Shown: positions 33,570-41,709 of the stretch, in pieces
How positions within the stretch are numbered: the first letter of the stretch is position 1
How the letters are laid out: each line of letters starts with the position of its first letter
Source of the DNA: a virus
DNA: 64,000 bases
IMG/VR virus record: IMGVR_UViG_3300000553_000012
Span: 1-64,000 of that record
Reading direction: 5' to 3' (one strand)
Notes under the pieces: generated by a model
The model's database searches: none
Seen by the model: the letters and a program-made list of their open reading frames with translations, nothing else
Told to the model about the DNA's origin: nothing
Made by a program: the position numbers and the translations under genes

Positions 33570-34100
33570 TTATTTTCTTTCGAAATGATAGATATTATAG
33601 TGATTAACTCTGTTTGAAAATTTATTTTTTTTCGAAATCGTTTCTGTTTTATGATTCCATCCTTTATCTCTCATAGATTTTTGAAAGTGCTTGTTGTCCA
33701 TAAGCCTATCATACATAGTTCCCAATCTTGGATCTGCTCCGGTAAAATGTATTTTATTAATACCATGTTTATCAACAAGATGATGTATAACATGCATCGA
33801 TTTACCAAATGCACCTATAGGCCCACCATGAGGCTGTCTTTTATCACTATATGACGATATATCGGTTGATGGGTCTTGGCTTGTTCCCATACCAACCTCT
33901 CCATCATTTGAGAGATAAACACAATGGTGTAAACCTTTATGCTTAAAGAAGGTATGATGAACACCCAATTCGGTCTTTGTTTCACCATTATCCATTTCAG
34001 CATTTGTGCCAAACTTTGTAGGAGTGTCAACGATTGATTCAGATAAACACCACTGATCAAAAGATAACAATATATTTTTATCTAAAAAAATGCTACTCAT
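33570..34100 (-). CDS. Hypothetical protein, GNAT-like C-terminal pattern
   Basis: A 176-residue soluble protein. The first half (MSSIFLDKNILLSFDQWCLS, VHHTFFKHKGLHHCVYLSND, GEVGMGTSQDPS) is beta-rich. The second half has FGKSMHVIHHLVDKHGINKI, HFTGADPRLGTMYDRLMDNK, which resembles the end of GNAT-type or other alpha/beta enzymes (I.F.A..P....LYDRL). Eight or more histidines are present. It lies between two non-coding structured regions. Assignment as an acetyltransferase-like protein is tentative. Confidence 0.55.
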   Translation of the reverse strand: MSSIFLDKNILLSFDQWCLSESIVDTPTKFGTNAEMDNGETKTELGVHHTFFKHKGLHHCVYLSNDGEVGMGTSQDPSTDISSYSDKRQPHGGPIGAFGKSMHVIHHLVDKHGINKIHFTGADPRLGTMYDRLMDNKHFQKSMRDKGWNHKTETISKKNKFSNRVNHYNIYHFERK

Positions 34101-34116
34101 ATTTCATTTTCATATA

Positions 34117-34140
34117 AATTGCTGGGTCGACCCAGCAATT
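34117..34140. repeat. Perfect 24-bp palindrome
   Basis: AATTGCTGGGTC/GACCCAGCAATT is perfectly symmetric around a GTCGAC centre. It sits just before the 176-residue gene and just after the structured gap. As RNA it makes a strong hairpin that could end transcription of the upstream RNA; as DNA it is a possible operator. Confidence 0.7.
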
Positions 34141-34149
34141 CTATTTATG

Positions 34150-34395
34150 GCCCGCCCTATGCATCCGGATACCAGACACATTAATTTCTCGTCTGACCGA
34201 CGGGCAATCAGACAATATTCTATCTACTAACAATATATTCCACGATAGAATATGGAATATAAAGATTGTCGTTAAGCAGTTTGGGAATAACCCCTCATAG
34301 TGTGCATTCGACAATATCATTGGCTGCTGCTAACGCCATTTAACTCACTATCATCATCGCCGAGTTCAAAGCTACGGGCTGACTGTGTTGCACCA
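34150..34395. ncRNA. Structured non-coding region, possible RNA gene
   Basis: A ~300-base gap with no convincing frame but many paired segments. GCCCG (34151-) pairs with CGGGC (~34200), enclosing CAGAC/GTCTG. ATATTCTATC pairs with GATAGAATAT (10 bp, ~34215-34255). GATTGTCG (~34264) pairs with CGACAAT (~34309). GTTAAGCAG pairs with CTGCTAAC (~34271/~34325). Several of these pairings compete. Base composition is richer in G+C than flanking DNA, as for the tmRNA. No tRNA cloverleaf, CCA acceptor or group I intron core could be found. Probable ncRNA on the minus strand, class unknown. Confidence 0.45.
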
Positions 34396-34415
34396 TTAAT
34401 ATTAATATAAGCTTA

Positions 34416-34604
34416 TTATGATTTATTGTCAATATTTAAAATGCCATTTTTCCAATTTTCAGCAGCGGATTCTACATATTCAAGACTTTTCCTAGGAAAA
34501 TATACGGTATCAGTTACATTTTCGTTTTCAATTAAATCCATAGCCCATATAGAAAAATGGTCATCTTTATAATGAATTTGAAATATCCTAGTCGTTCTAG
34601 ACAT
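34416..34604 (-). CDS. Small hypothetical protein
   Basis: A 62-residue protein (MSRTTRIFQIHYKDDHFSIW, AMDLIENENVTDTVYFPRKS), mixed alpha/beta and soluble. A GGAGA ribosome site precedes the ATG, and a hairpin (34624-34649) lies in the leader. Flanked by a structured RNA downstream and the DUF932 gene upstream. No family assigned. Confidence 0.5.
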   Translation of the reverse strand: MSRTTRIFQIHYKDDHFSIWAMDLIENENVTDTVYFPRKSLEYVESAAENWKNGILNIDNKS

Positions 34605-34623
34605 ATAATTTCTCCAATATATT

Positions 34624-34649
34624 GTCGGTCGCGATTAACATCCACCGAC
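34624..34649 (-). other. Leader hairpin before 62-residue gene
   Basis: A 6-bp perfect stem GTCGGT/ACCGAC with a 14-base loop, just upstream of the GGAGA ribosome site on the minus strand. A further imperfect palindrome (TAACC-GTGG-CTA) lies next to it. It could be a processing site or a translational control element. Confidence 0.4.
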
Positions 34650-34689
34650 TCTAGCCACGGTTAGACCTGCGCCAGCTTTGTCGTATATA

Positions 34690-35664
34690 TTATGCCGCTT
34701 CAGCCATCTCTACAGCGAGATTGAGAGCTTGAACCTTCTTTGCTTGATTAGAACCAAACCAGGCACTAGTCATACGGGTATCAGCAGACCTACCAAGCAG
34801 GTGATCGGTAAGATACGTGACACCGTTATAGGCCTGCCACCAGCTACCCTCAGCATACTTAGCCCCCGGCTGAGTTTGAAGAACATCTATTGCTAGTTGT
34901 GCAGCCCGGCTGTTTGGCATATTTACGCGCTTAGACTCTTCCTTTTTATCGGAGGTCTTGGGAAAGACTCGGTTAAAATATTCGACAATGGTTTCATTGG
35001 TATATCGCTTAGAACCAAGATAAGCCGCCATCTCCTTGTACTTGACCAACTTTTCACTGGCGACACCCAAAGTTTCCTTTACCGCATCACCATCAAAGGC
35101 TCGGCGGTGATTAATCTTAACCATGCGCTGAGCAGTTGCACCAAGAGAAAGAGTTAGCGTATTGTTGCAAACCACTCGGATTGGAGTGAATCGCACATCA
35201 ATCGACTTACCAAATTGGTGAGGATTTGAAAAAAGAAGATAACCATCGACCTTATCACCACCAAAGAGTTCAAAAGAATCCTTGATCTTAGCCAGACCCC
35301 AAACATGGGTGCCACCCTTAAGTGATCCCGCCGTATGCATTTCCATATCACCTGCGGCCACAAAGTCATTGAAAAATTCAAAGGCTTCACGATTTTGACA
35401 TGGATTCCAACTATCCGTTACAATAGTTAGAACCGATCCGTCGGTTTCACGCACAAGCGCTTCGACTCCAGTGGCCACTTGGCGGCCCTTAAATTCGCCG
35501 TAAAGTGGAATCTTTTTAACTTCCCAATCGAGTCCAGCAGCTTCAAGCATTTGCTGAGGAGTCAAATCGGGAAGAACCTTTGTTCCTAAACCATGCCAAG
35601 GTACTTCACCCACGTAAGCATGTGAATAATCACCATTGGATAGTTGTTCAAGCATATGCGCCAT
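34690..35664 (-). CDS. DUF932 phage/plasmid-like protein
   Basis: A 324-residue member of the DUF932 (TIGR03299-like) family, widespread in phages and plasmids and of unknown biochemistry. Characteristic segments are YVGEVPWHGLGTKVLPDLTP (~17-36), LTIVTDSWNPCQNREAFEFF (~80-99), VDGYLLFSNPHQFGKSIDVR, VVCNNTLTLSLG (~140-180) and GSWWQAYNGVTYLTDHLLGR (~275-294). Full length. Base composition is richer in G+C than neighbours, as for gp32, suggesting strong expression. A TATAAT-like -10 (35711-35706) lies upstream on the minus strand. Confidence 0.85.
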   Translation of the reverse strand: MAHMLEQLSNGDYSHAYVGEVPWHGLGTKVLPDLTPQQMLEAAGLDWEVKKIPLYGEFKGRQVATGVEALVRETDGSVLTIVTDSWNPCQNREAFEFFNDFVAAGDMEMHTAGSLKGGTHVWGLAKIKDSFELFGGDKVDGYLLFSNPHQFGKSIDVRFTPIRVVCNNTLTLSLGATAQRMVKINHRRAFDGDAVKETLGVASEKLVKYKEMAAYLGSKRYTNETIVEYFNRVFPKTSDKKEESKRVNMPNSRAAQLAIDVLQTQPGAKYAEGSWWQAYNGVTYLTDHLLGRSADTRMTSAWFGSNQAKKVQALNLAVEMAEAA

Positions 35665-35759
35665 AATTTAGTCCTTTCAGTTGGTTGGTTTGTTTGATTA
35701 ATAAGATTATAATATCATATTTTTATTTTATGTAAATATGTATTTTGAAAAAAATGCAA

Positions 35760-35798
35760 TTGACATAAAATTATTTTGTGATAAGATACATATAAATA
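35760..35798 (+). promoter_or_regulatory. Sigma70-type promoter overlapping late box
   Basis: TTGACA (35760-35765), a 16-base spacer and TAAGAT (35782-35787) form a strong host-type promoter. An exact TATAAATA late box follows at 35791-35798. Both face the beta-barrel gene at 35877, leaving a ~75-base leader with a small TGAG/CTCA hairpin. This is the best promoter region in the window and implies early and late expression. Confidence 0.75.
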
Positions 35799-35876
35799 AG
35801 AGATAGGGTTGCTACTTAATAAGCACGTGGTGAGTTACGGTTAGCTCATCTTCTTTCAACAACATGGAGTTATAAT

Positions 35877-36437
35877 ATGAAGTCACTATTTTTTAGTGTA
35901 GCCGCGGCGGCTATTTTAGTTGCAGCAACAGCATCGGTGGCCGGTACTCTTACTGGCGAAGTTCGCATTGGCGATATTGATGGTAATCCCGGATCGACAG
36001 AATATCGCGTCGATTATGGAGATACGTATCATAATGTAGTAATGTATGGCGGAGAAATCGCCGTAAAGCAAAACCAAAATGAAGGCGGTCTTAGTTCTAA
36101 GATTGTTGGTCGTGTCGGGCCAGTTCTTCCAGTAGTACTTGGCTTTGAACCAAAGGTCTATGGTGAATTTGGTGAATCTGTTTCTCAAGGTAATAATACC
36201 GAGTTTTGGGGTACATATGCTGGAGTAAGTCATCCGGTCTATGGTCCAGTTTCGGTAAACGTTGGATACCGACATCGTGAAGGCCTGCGACAAGATGTTT
36301 CTTTTAACGAAAATCGTCTAAGTACAGGTCTTACATATAATCTAGGTAAGAGCAACACTCTTGGTGTAGAGTATTATCGAACGAGTGGTACTACAACATC
36401 GGATGTCATTGGTATTTCCGCATCGCATAGTTTCTAA
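35877..36437 (+). CDS. Exported outer-membrane-type beta-barrel protein
   Basis: A 186-residue protein with a clean signal peptide (MKSLFFSVAAAAILVAATAS, cleavage near VAG). Eight or so alternating strands follow (GEVRIGDIDG, EYRVDYGDTYHNVVMYGGEI, YGPVSVNVGYRHREG, NRLSTGLTYNLG, NTLGVEYYRTSG). It ends in SASHSF, the terminal Phe typical of outer-membrane proteins. It is a lone plus-strand gene with its own strong promoter and terminator. A role in altering the infected cell surface, such as superinfection exclusion, is plausible but unproven. Confidence 0.75.
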   Translation: MKSLFFSVAAAAILVAATASVAGTLTGEVRIGDIDGNPGSTEYRVDYGDTYHNVVMYGGEIAVKQNQNEGGLSSKIVGRVGPVLPVVLGFEPKVYGEFGESVSQGNNTEFWGTYAGVSHPVYGPVSVNVGYRHREGLRQDVSFNENRLSTGLTYNLGKSNTLGVEYYRTSGTTTSDVIGISASHSF

Positions 36438-36460
36438 TACTTTTAATAGTTAAAGATAAA

Positions 36461-36489
36461 GCCTCCGGAGAAATCTGGAGGCTTTTTTT
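36461..36489 (+). terminator. Rho-independent terminator between convergent genes
   Basis: The stem GCCTCC-GGA/TCT-GGAGGC (9 pairs with one G-U) is closed by a GAAA tetraloop and followed by seven T. It ends the beta-barrel gene. The reverse strand also forms the hairpin and lies just past the stop of the convergent barrel gene, so it may work in both directions. Confidence 0.9.
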
Positions 36490-36491
36490 AT

Positions 36492-37037
36492 TTAAAAATT
36501 CAACGATATACCGGGGCCAATAAGATCATTTGAATGATGTGAAAACTCATGAGAATATGAAAAATATAATGATATTTTATTGTTGATTTTATATGTAAAA
36601 TCGGTTGAGCATTGAATTGCTTGCATATCATATTTTTTATTAAATGCATTTTGATATGTAATGTTTATATCAGCTTGTAATTTAGTTGTTATATTTTTTT
36701 GATATCCGACAACTGTATTATAAAACAATGTATTGTTTTGATTTAATTTAAAATTAGTAAAAGCATCGCCAATAACACCAGATACATAAAATTCTTTAGA
36801 AAGATTATATGTTCCCGAAACAGAAATTTGTTGATTTAAATTCAAACCAACTTCAGTACTAATATCTATACTAAATACTAATGGTATTTTTTTAAAATAA
36901 AGATTATCGATAAACGTATCGATATAAAGATTTTTTTCTCCACCGTAATTATTTTTATATTCTAATGATTGTGTCAATGTCCCGGCATTGACAAATGAAC
37001 CATATAATACGGCTAAAATAAAAAAAAACTTATACAC
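36492..37037 (-). CDS. Second exported beta-barrel protein
   Basis: A 181-residue protein with a signal peptide (MYKFFFILAVLYGSFVNAG). Alternating strands follow (LEYKNNYGGEKNLYIDTFID, LVFSIDISTEVGLNLNQQIS, FYNTVVGYQKNITTKLQADI, KISLYFSYSHEFSHHSND), and it ends PGISLNF with terminal Phe. Same topology and size as the convergent 186-residue barrel but with strong AT bias and Lys/Asn richness, so they are analogues or distant paralogues. Located at the end of the 37 kb operon. Confidence 0.7.
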   Translation of the reverse strand: MYKFFFILAVLYGSFVNAGTLTQSLEYKNNYGGEKNLYIDTFIDNLYFKKIPLVFSIDISTEVGLNLNQQISVSGTYNLSKEFYVSGVIGDAFTNFKLNQNNTLFYNTVVGYQKNITTKLQADINITYQNAFNKKYDMQAIQCSTDFTYKINNKISLYFSYSHEFSHHSNDLIGPGISLNF

Positions 37038-37039
37038 GA

Positions 37040-37480
37040 CTACTCCTGTATTGAAAATAATGATACAGTTTTATTTTTCTTTCTATACCAACGTGAAAGA
37101 ATATTATCGTTATAATATTCTTCACTATTCAATACATCGCGTATAACTTGTTCTTTCATTTCATAATAATTTACATCGCCTCTGGAAACATGAAGAGAAA
37201 GGATCGTTCGGCTAAACGATCCTTTTCCATATAATTCTACGTCTTCTTTGAGAGACTTTGAACTTCCATAATATTTTTTCCAGTCGGAAAATTTACGAAT
37301 AACTTTTCTTCTAGTTTTACCTTTTTGAACTACTCTGTTAGTAGAATAGAAGAATTTTTTTCCGATATATTTTTTATTTGTAATTTTATTTTGTATAATA
37401 TATACAAAACCAAAAGAATTGCCGATATGCTCTTCTCTAAAAGGTGTTCCGTTCCAAAGCCAGGGATTTTCATAATCCAC
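37040..37480 (-). CDS. GIY-YIG-type endonuclease-like protein
   Basis: A 146-residue protein. After NSFGFVYIIQNKITNKKYIG (residues ~21-40), the canonical GIY-YIG beta hairpin in a YIG-containing variant, comes KKYYGSSKSLKEDVELYGKG and the later conserved ENDN-like region. No DNA-binding tail is visible. Similar short proteins are common in T4-like phages, either as free-standing homing-like nucleases or domesticated enzymes. The start is a GTG overlapping the preceding TAG by one base. Confidence 0.65.
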   Translation of the reverse strand: MDYENPWLWNGTPFREEHIGNSFGFVYIIQNKITNKKYIGKKFFYSTNRVVQKGKTRRKVIRKFSDWKKYYGSSKSLKEDVELYGKGSFSRTILSLHVSRGDVNYYEMKEQVIRDVLNSEEYYNDNILSRWYRKKNKTVSLFSIQE

Positions 37481-37635
37481 TAATCTTCTTCATCTTCTTC
37501 ATCTTCCTCATAATCTTCTTCTTTTAAATCGAGTTCTGATCCACAAAATGGACAATATTCTGGAGTAGTTTCTCCTACTAAAGCTAGAATTTTAAATTCT
37601 TCATCGCATACAGTACATGTAATCCAATCACTCAT
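37480..37635 (-). CDS. Small zinc-ribbon protein with acidic tail
   Basis: A 51-residue gene with GGAGCT before ATG (37635-37633). The protein has two CxxC pairs, TCTVC (~6-10) and YCPFCG (~27-32), the spacing of a zinc ribbon, then a tail of almost only Asp and Glu (~38-51). The stop shares one base with the GTG of the next gene. Small acidic zinc-ribbon proteins often bind RNA polymerase or other DNA-binding proteins, but no specific function is claimed. Confidence 0.65.
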   Translation of the reverse strand: MSDWITCTVCDEEFKILALVGETTPEYCPFCGSELDLKEEDYEEDEEDEED

Positions 37636-37745
37636 TTTAGCTCCTTTTGTTTATAAATTTAGAATAATCTTTTTCATCTTTATATGGCGTCAAGTCTAAA
37701 TTTGGTGGAGAATACTTCAAATTTTCATGACCCAAATTTTTTATA

Positions 37746-37822
37746 TTATATTAAATCAGAAACAAAAGAAGCATTTTCTATTTCAATAAGTCTAAAATAA
37801 TCTGCTTCAGTTGCTTTACGAA
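37746..37822 (-). pseudogene. Remnant of a GNAT acetyltransferase N-terminus
   Basis: Between nrdB and the zinc-ribbon gene, the minus strand encodes NIRKATEADYFRLIEIENAS followed by FVSDLI and a stop. IRKATEADY..L..IE..SF is the usual beta1-alpha1 start of GNAT acetyltransferases. There is no ATG or RBS and the rest of the domain is missing. A complete GNAT gene lies on the other side of nrdB, so this may be a decayed second copy. Confidence 0.4.
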
Positions 37823-37830
37823 TATTTATA
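37823..37830 (-). promoter_or_regulatory. T4-type late promoter box TATAAATA
   Basis: An exact match on the minus strand immediately after the nrdB stop codon. It could start late transcription of the zinc-ribbon, GIY-YIG-like and beta-barrel genes downstream. Confidence 0.5.
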
Positions 37831-38937
37831 TTAGAGTTTAAATCCAGAAAAAGTGTTTTCTGTAACATCTTGTTTAATTCCTCCAGAAACATATGAAACA
37901 ATATCTACTTCTTGCGGAGCCATTTGAACATCTGCTCCAGCAATCCATTTGGCAGTCCATGGAAGAGGATTTGATCCTGGGCGCCCATTTAATCCTATAG
38001 AGCCCATACGTTTTGCTGCAATATAATCTACATATTCACAAAGTAGTTGTTCATTTAATCCGATTATTGAACCGCCTTTAAAAAGATATTTTGCCCATAT
38101 TTTTTCTTGATTAATGACAGAATAAAACATATTAATACATTCATCTTTAGTTTCTTCTTTAATTTTTGCAAAGTCAGAATCTTCCTTTGGCAAAATCTTT
38201 ATTAAATTTTGTGTTGCGGCTAAATGAATGTTTTCATCACGAGCAATCAATTTAATAATCTTAGCATTACCTTCCATCTTTTTGACTTCAGCAAATGACC
38301 ATGAACAAGCAAATGATGTATAAAATCTAACGCCTTCTAGTGCATTGACTGCATTGAGACACAACCATAATGCTCTTTTATGATTATAGTTTCCTCCATA
38401 TTCTAATCCTGCCGCATTATAAGAACTAGACAAATGTAAAAAATTATTTTGATGAATTAACTCATCATAATATTTGCTAATATCTTTAGCACAATCTACA
38501 ATTTCAGAAATATTAAGCATTTCATCAAAAACTTTAGATGGATCTGAATAAACATTTCGAATAATGTGTGTATAAGAACGTGAATGAATTGTTTCAAAAT
38601 ATGCCCAAGTTTGAATAAACGTTTCAAGTTCAGGAAGTGAACATATTGGTAAAAAAGCAAGACTTGGCGCCCTGCCTTGAACAGAATCAAGTAAAATTTG
38701 TCTTTTTAAATTTGAAGTAAAAATGTGTTTTTCATGATCAGAAAGACCTTTAAAATCTTTACCATCACGAGAACAATCTATTTCAGTAGGTTGCCAAAAA
38801 AATCCATTTTGCTTTTCAGTCAATTTTTCAAAAATAGGATATCGCTGCTTATCATAACGAGCAATATTGACTGATTTACCAAAAAAACAATTTTGTTCAG
38901 TAGCATCAAATATATTATTATTAAAAATTGTAGTCAT
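37831..38937 (-). CDS. nrdB: Ribonucleotide reductase small subunit NrdB
   Basis: A 368-residue class Ia beta subunit that houses the diiron-tyrosyl radical cofactor. The ligand-radical motif ETIHSRSYTHI gives E-x2-H-x3-Y as in E. coli (E115, H118, Y122). The LLDSVQGRAP segment covers the first Asp region, and RDENIHLAATQ supplies the later E and H. The C-terminus (TFSGFKL) is the tail that docks on NrdA. Encoded with nrdA, separated by a GNAT gene. Confidence 0.95.
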   Translation of the reverse strand: MTTIFNNNIFDATEQNCFFGKSVNIARYDKQRYPIFEKLTEKQNGFFWQPTEIDCSRDGKDFKGLSDHEKHIFTSNLKRQILLDSVQGRAPSLAFLPICSLPELETFIQTWAYFETIHSRSYTHIIRNVYSDPSKVFDEMLNISEIVDCAKDISKYYDELIHQNNFLHLSSSYNAAGLEYGGNYNHKRALWLCLNAVNALEGVRFYTSFACSWSFAEVKKMEGNAKIIKLIARDENIHLAATQNLIKILPKEDSDFAKIKEETKDECINMFYSVINQEKIWAKYLFKGGSIIGLNEQLLCEYVDYIAAKRMGSIGLNGRPGSNPLPWTAKWIAGADVQMAPQEVDIVSYVSGGIKQDVTENTFSGFKL

Positions 38938-38938
38938 A

Positions 38939-39397
38939 TTATAATCTGATCTCCATTAGATAAGCATCTATAGAATTATTGTTATTGTCAATTCCATAAT
39001 GTTTATTGATATAATTAATTTTTTCAAATCCTAATTTCTTATACATATCAATAGCCATTTTATTTCGTGTATATACATGAAGATTACACGAAATTATGTT
39101 TTTTTGTTTAAGTATATCAATTATAAAATTCATTAAAGCTTTGGCATATCCTTTTTTACGAAAAGGTTGTCCTATAGCCAAACTATCTATATAGGCAGTA
39201 TTTTTTTTAGAATTAATTTTTATCAAAATATAACCGGTTATTTCAAAACCGACTGTATAAACATATATGTTTTTTTGTTTTAAGGCTATAAAAAGTGGTT
39301 TATTTCTATTTTCATTGCCAACATTAAAACTTTCTTTTTCGATTTTTATAATATCATATAAATCCAATGTGTCGCCAAGACGAATTAGATGTTCCAT
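38939..39397 (-). CDS. GNAT-family N-acetyltransferase
   Basis: A 152-residue GNAT enzyme inserted between nrdA and nrdB. The acetyl-CoA loop is visible as IDSLAIGQPFRKKGYAKALM (residues ~78-97; Q-x-x-x-(K/R)-x-G-x-A pattern), followed by LHVYTRNKMAIDMYKKLGFE, typical of RimI-like enzymes. The ATG at 39397 is preferred, with AAAGGAC upstream; the frame extends to 39439 only by overlapping nrdA. The substrate is unknown; modification of host protein N-termini is one possibility. Confidence 0.8.
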   Translation of the reverse strand: MEHLIRLGDTLDLYDIIKIEKESFNVGNENRNKPLFIALKQKNIYVYTVGFEITGYILIKINSKKNTAYIDSLAIGQPFRKKGYAKALMNFIIDILKQKNIISCNLHVYTRNKMAIDMYKKLGFEKINYINKHYGIDNNNNSIDAYLMEIRL

Positions 39398-39438
39398 TGC
39401 TATGTCCTTTATTATAGATATAACAACTGAGGACAGCA

Positions 39439-41709
39439 TTAAATTTTACAGCTATCACAATCCTCTTCTTCAATTTTTGTTGATGGCAAATCTTTTATTT
39501 CAATTTCACCAGATTGATCATTGGTATTGAAATAATATAAATTTTTACCACCATATTTATAATACATCAAAATATGCCCAATCATTTCACTTAAAGGAAT
39601 TTTTTCTTCAGGATAAAATTTAGGATTGTATGAAGTATTTGTTGAGATTGCTTGATCGATATATTTTTGAAGTACCGCACAGATTTTTAAATAACCTTCT
39701 GGTGATTTAATATTCCAAAGAAGTTCATACTTGTTTTTAAGTCTACGAATTTGAGGAACTACTTGTTTTAAAACTCCATCTTTAGATTGTTTAACAGTAA
39801 TCAATGATCTTGGCGGCTCAATACCGTTTGTTGAATTAGATATTAAAGCTGAAGTTTCTGCTGGCATTACAGCCATTAATGTGGCGTTACGAATACCATA
39901 TTGTAATAATTGATTACGAAGTTCATTCCACGGTAATCGTTCTTTATGTTCTACTAAATCATCAACATCTTTTTTATAGGTATCAATGGGTAATAGACCA
40001 TTACAATATTTAACACAATCAGAAAATTGTAAAGCGCCTTTTTCTTGTGCTAAATCTGCGGAAGCTTTGATAAGATAATATGACCAAGCTTCCGCAAATT
40101 CATCTATAAGTTCTAAATTTGGTTGACTATACGTCATGTTATTAATAGCCATCCAGTAAGCAAGATTAATAATACCTATACCAAGAGGCCTATAAGCCAT
40201 ACTATGTTTATGCGCTGCTTTTATTGGATATTCTTGATAATCTAGTAAAGCATCAAGAGCCCTGACTGCTAGAGTACAGGGCTTTTCAAAATCTGATGGA
40301 TTTTTAATCTTACCCCAGTTGATTGCCGAAAGTGTACACAGGGCAATCATACCGTTTTCATCATTTACATCATTTAAAGGAATGGTCCCAAGACATATTT
40401 CTTGACAAAGATTACTCATACGAATAGGAGCTTTTTCTTTTACAAATGATCCATGATCATTTACATGGTCTACATTTTGAAGATAAATTCTTCCCGTATC
40501 TTTTCTTTCTTGAATAAAAAGCGAAAAAAGGTCTCTAGCTGGAATTGTCTTTTTACGAATTTTTGAAGATCGCTCGTAATTATAATAAAGGGTTCTAAAT
40601 TTTTCTGTATCAATAAAAAATGCTTCATATAAGTCTGGAACATCATGCGGCGAAAAAAGAGTGATATTTCCGTCATTAATAAGTCTTTCATAGATAACTT
40701 TATTAAATTGAACAGAATAATCCATATGTCTAATACGATTTTCTTCTGTACCTTTATTGTTTTTTAATACTAAAAGATCCTCGATTTCATAGTGCCAAAT
40801 TGGGTAGTGAAGTGTCGCCGCGCCGGAACGAATAGAGCCTTGACTACAGGACTTAACAGCAGACTGAAAATACTTATAAAAAGGTATAACTCCAGTATGA
40901 CTAGCATCACCATTGCGAATGGGACTGCCAATAGCCCTAATACGCCCAGCGCCAATACCGATACCAGCTTTTTTAGAAACATATTTAACAATTGCTGAAG
41001 CTGTTGCATTTATAGAATCCAAAGAATCGTCGGTTTCAATAAGTACGCAAGAGGAATATTGCCGCTGAGGAGTTCGAACTCCAGCCATAATTGGCGTCGG
41101 AAGGCTGATATCAAAGAGAGAAATTGCGTCATAGTAGTCCTTTACCCATTTAAGTCTATCTTGTTTATATGAAGAAAATAAAACCATTGAAATAAGCATA
41201 AAAGTCATTTGTGGCGTTTCATATAAAGCGCCAGTTACACGGTTTTTTACTAAATATTTGCCTCTAAACTGCTCCATAGCAGCATATGTAAAAAGATCAT
41301 CACGATCATGATTTATATAATCGTTTAATTCATTCCATTCTTCTTTTGAATATAGTGAATCAAGTTCCGAATCATAATATCCATATGATTTTACTTTTAA
41401 ATAGTGTTTTAATAAATCGATCGGCTCGTACTGCCCATATACTTCTTTGCGAATATGATAACTTATAAGTCTACCAGCTACATATTGATAGTTTGGGGTT
41501 TCTTCTGTGATTAATTCTGAAGCTGCTTTGATAATTGTTTCTTGAATATCCGATGTTTTGATTTTATCATAAAATTGAATATGAGACTTTAGTGCAATTT
41601 CAGAAACAGAAACATTTGATATTCCTTCACACGCCCAAGCAATTACTTTATGAAATTTTTCAATGTTTAAAAGCTCTTTTTGACCGTTTCTTTTAATAAC
41701 ACTAATCAT
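39439..41709 (-). CDS. nrdA: Ribonucleotide reductase large subunit NrdA
   Basis: A 756-residue class Ia alpha subunit, close to the E. coli length (761). The N-terminal ATP-cone is complete (VIKRNGQKELLNIEKFHKVI, ETIIKAASELITEETPNYQY). The catalytic barrel shows SSCVLIETDDSLDSINATAS, SNLCQEICLGTIPLN (catalytic Cys with NxCxE-type motif) and AVMPAETSALISNSTNGIEP. The C-terminal CDSC pair is the redox shuttle. It supplies dNTPs for phage DNA. It starts inside the end of a small AbrB-like gene. Confidence 0.95.
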   Translation of the reverse strand: MISVIKRNGQKELLNIEKFHKVIAWACEGISNVSVSEIALKSHIQFYDKIKTSDIQETIIKAASELITEETPNYQYVAGRLISYHIRKEVYGQYEPIDLLKHYLKVKSYGYYDSELDSLYSKEEWNELNDYINHDRDDLFTYAAMEQFRGKYLVKNRVTGALYETPQMTFMLISMVLFSSYKQDRLKWVKDYYDAISLFDISLPTPIMAGVRTPQRQYSSCVLIETDDSLDSINATASAIVKYVSKKAGIGIGAGRIRAIGSPIRNGDASHTGVIPFYKYFQSAVKSCSQGSIRSGAATLHYPIWHYEIEDLLVLKNNKGTEENRIRHMDYSVQFNKVIYERLINDGNITLFSPHDVPDLYEAFFIDTEKFRTLYYNYERSSKIRKKTIPARDLFSLFIQERKDTGRIYLQNVDHVNDHGSFVKEKAPIRMSNLCQEICLGTIPLNDVNDENGMIALCTLSAINWGKIKNPSDFEKPCTLAVRALDALLDYQEYPIKAAHKHSMAYRPLGIGIINLAYWMAINNMTYSQPNLELIDEFAEAWSYYLIKASADLAQEKGALQFSDCVKYCNGLLPIDTYKKDVDDLVEHKERLPWNELRNQLLQYGIRNATLMAVMPAETSALISNSTNGIEPPRSLITVKQSKDGVLKQVVPQIRRLKNKYELLWNIKSPEGYLKICAVLQKYIDQAISTNTSYNPKFYPEEKIPLSEMIGHILMYYKYGGKNLYYFNTNDQSGEIEIKDLPSTKIEEEDCDSCKI

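Noticed and set aside
33500-33575. A tRNA gene on the minus strand ending CCTCCACCA
   Set aside because: The 5' acceptor partner and anticodon arm are not in the preceding 75 bases. The partner GGGGGCG lies downstream instead, which fits permuted tmRNA.
34284-34325. A frame reading AAANDIVECTL then stop, looking like a second tmRNA tag
   Set aside because: It lacks a hydrophobic LAA/VAA-type end, and no acceptor strands or CCA could be paired around it. Treated as coincidence within the structured region.
37650-37745. Possible ~32-residue minus-strand gene ending DYSKFINKRS
   Set aside because: Starts only at TTG without RBS and is very short; left unannotated.
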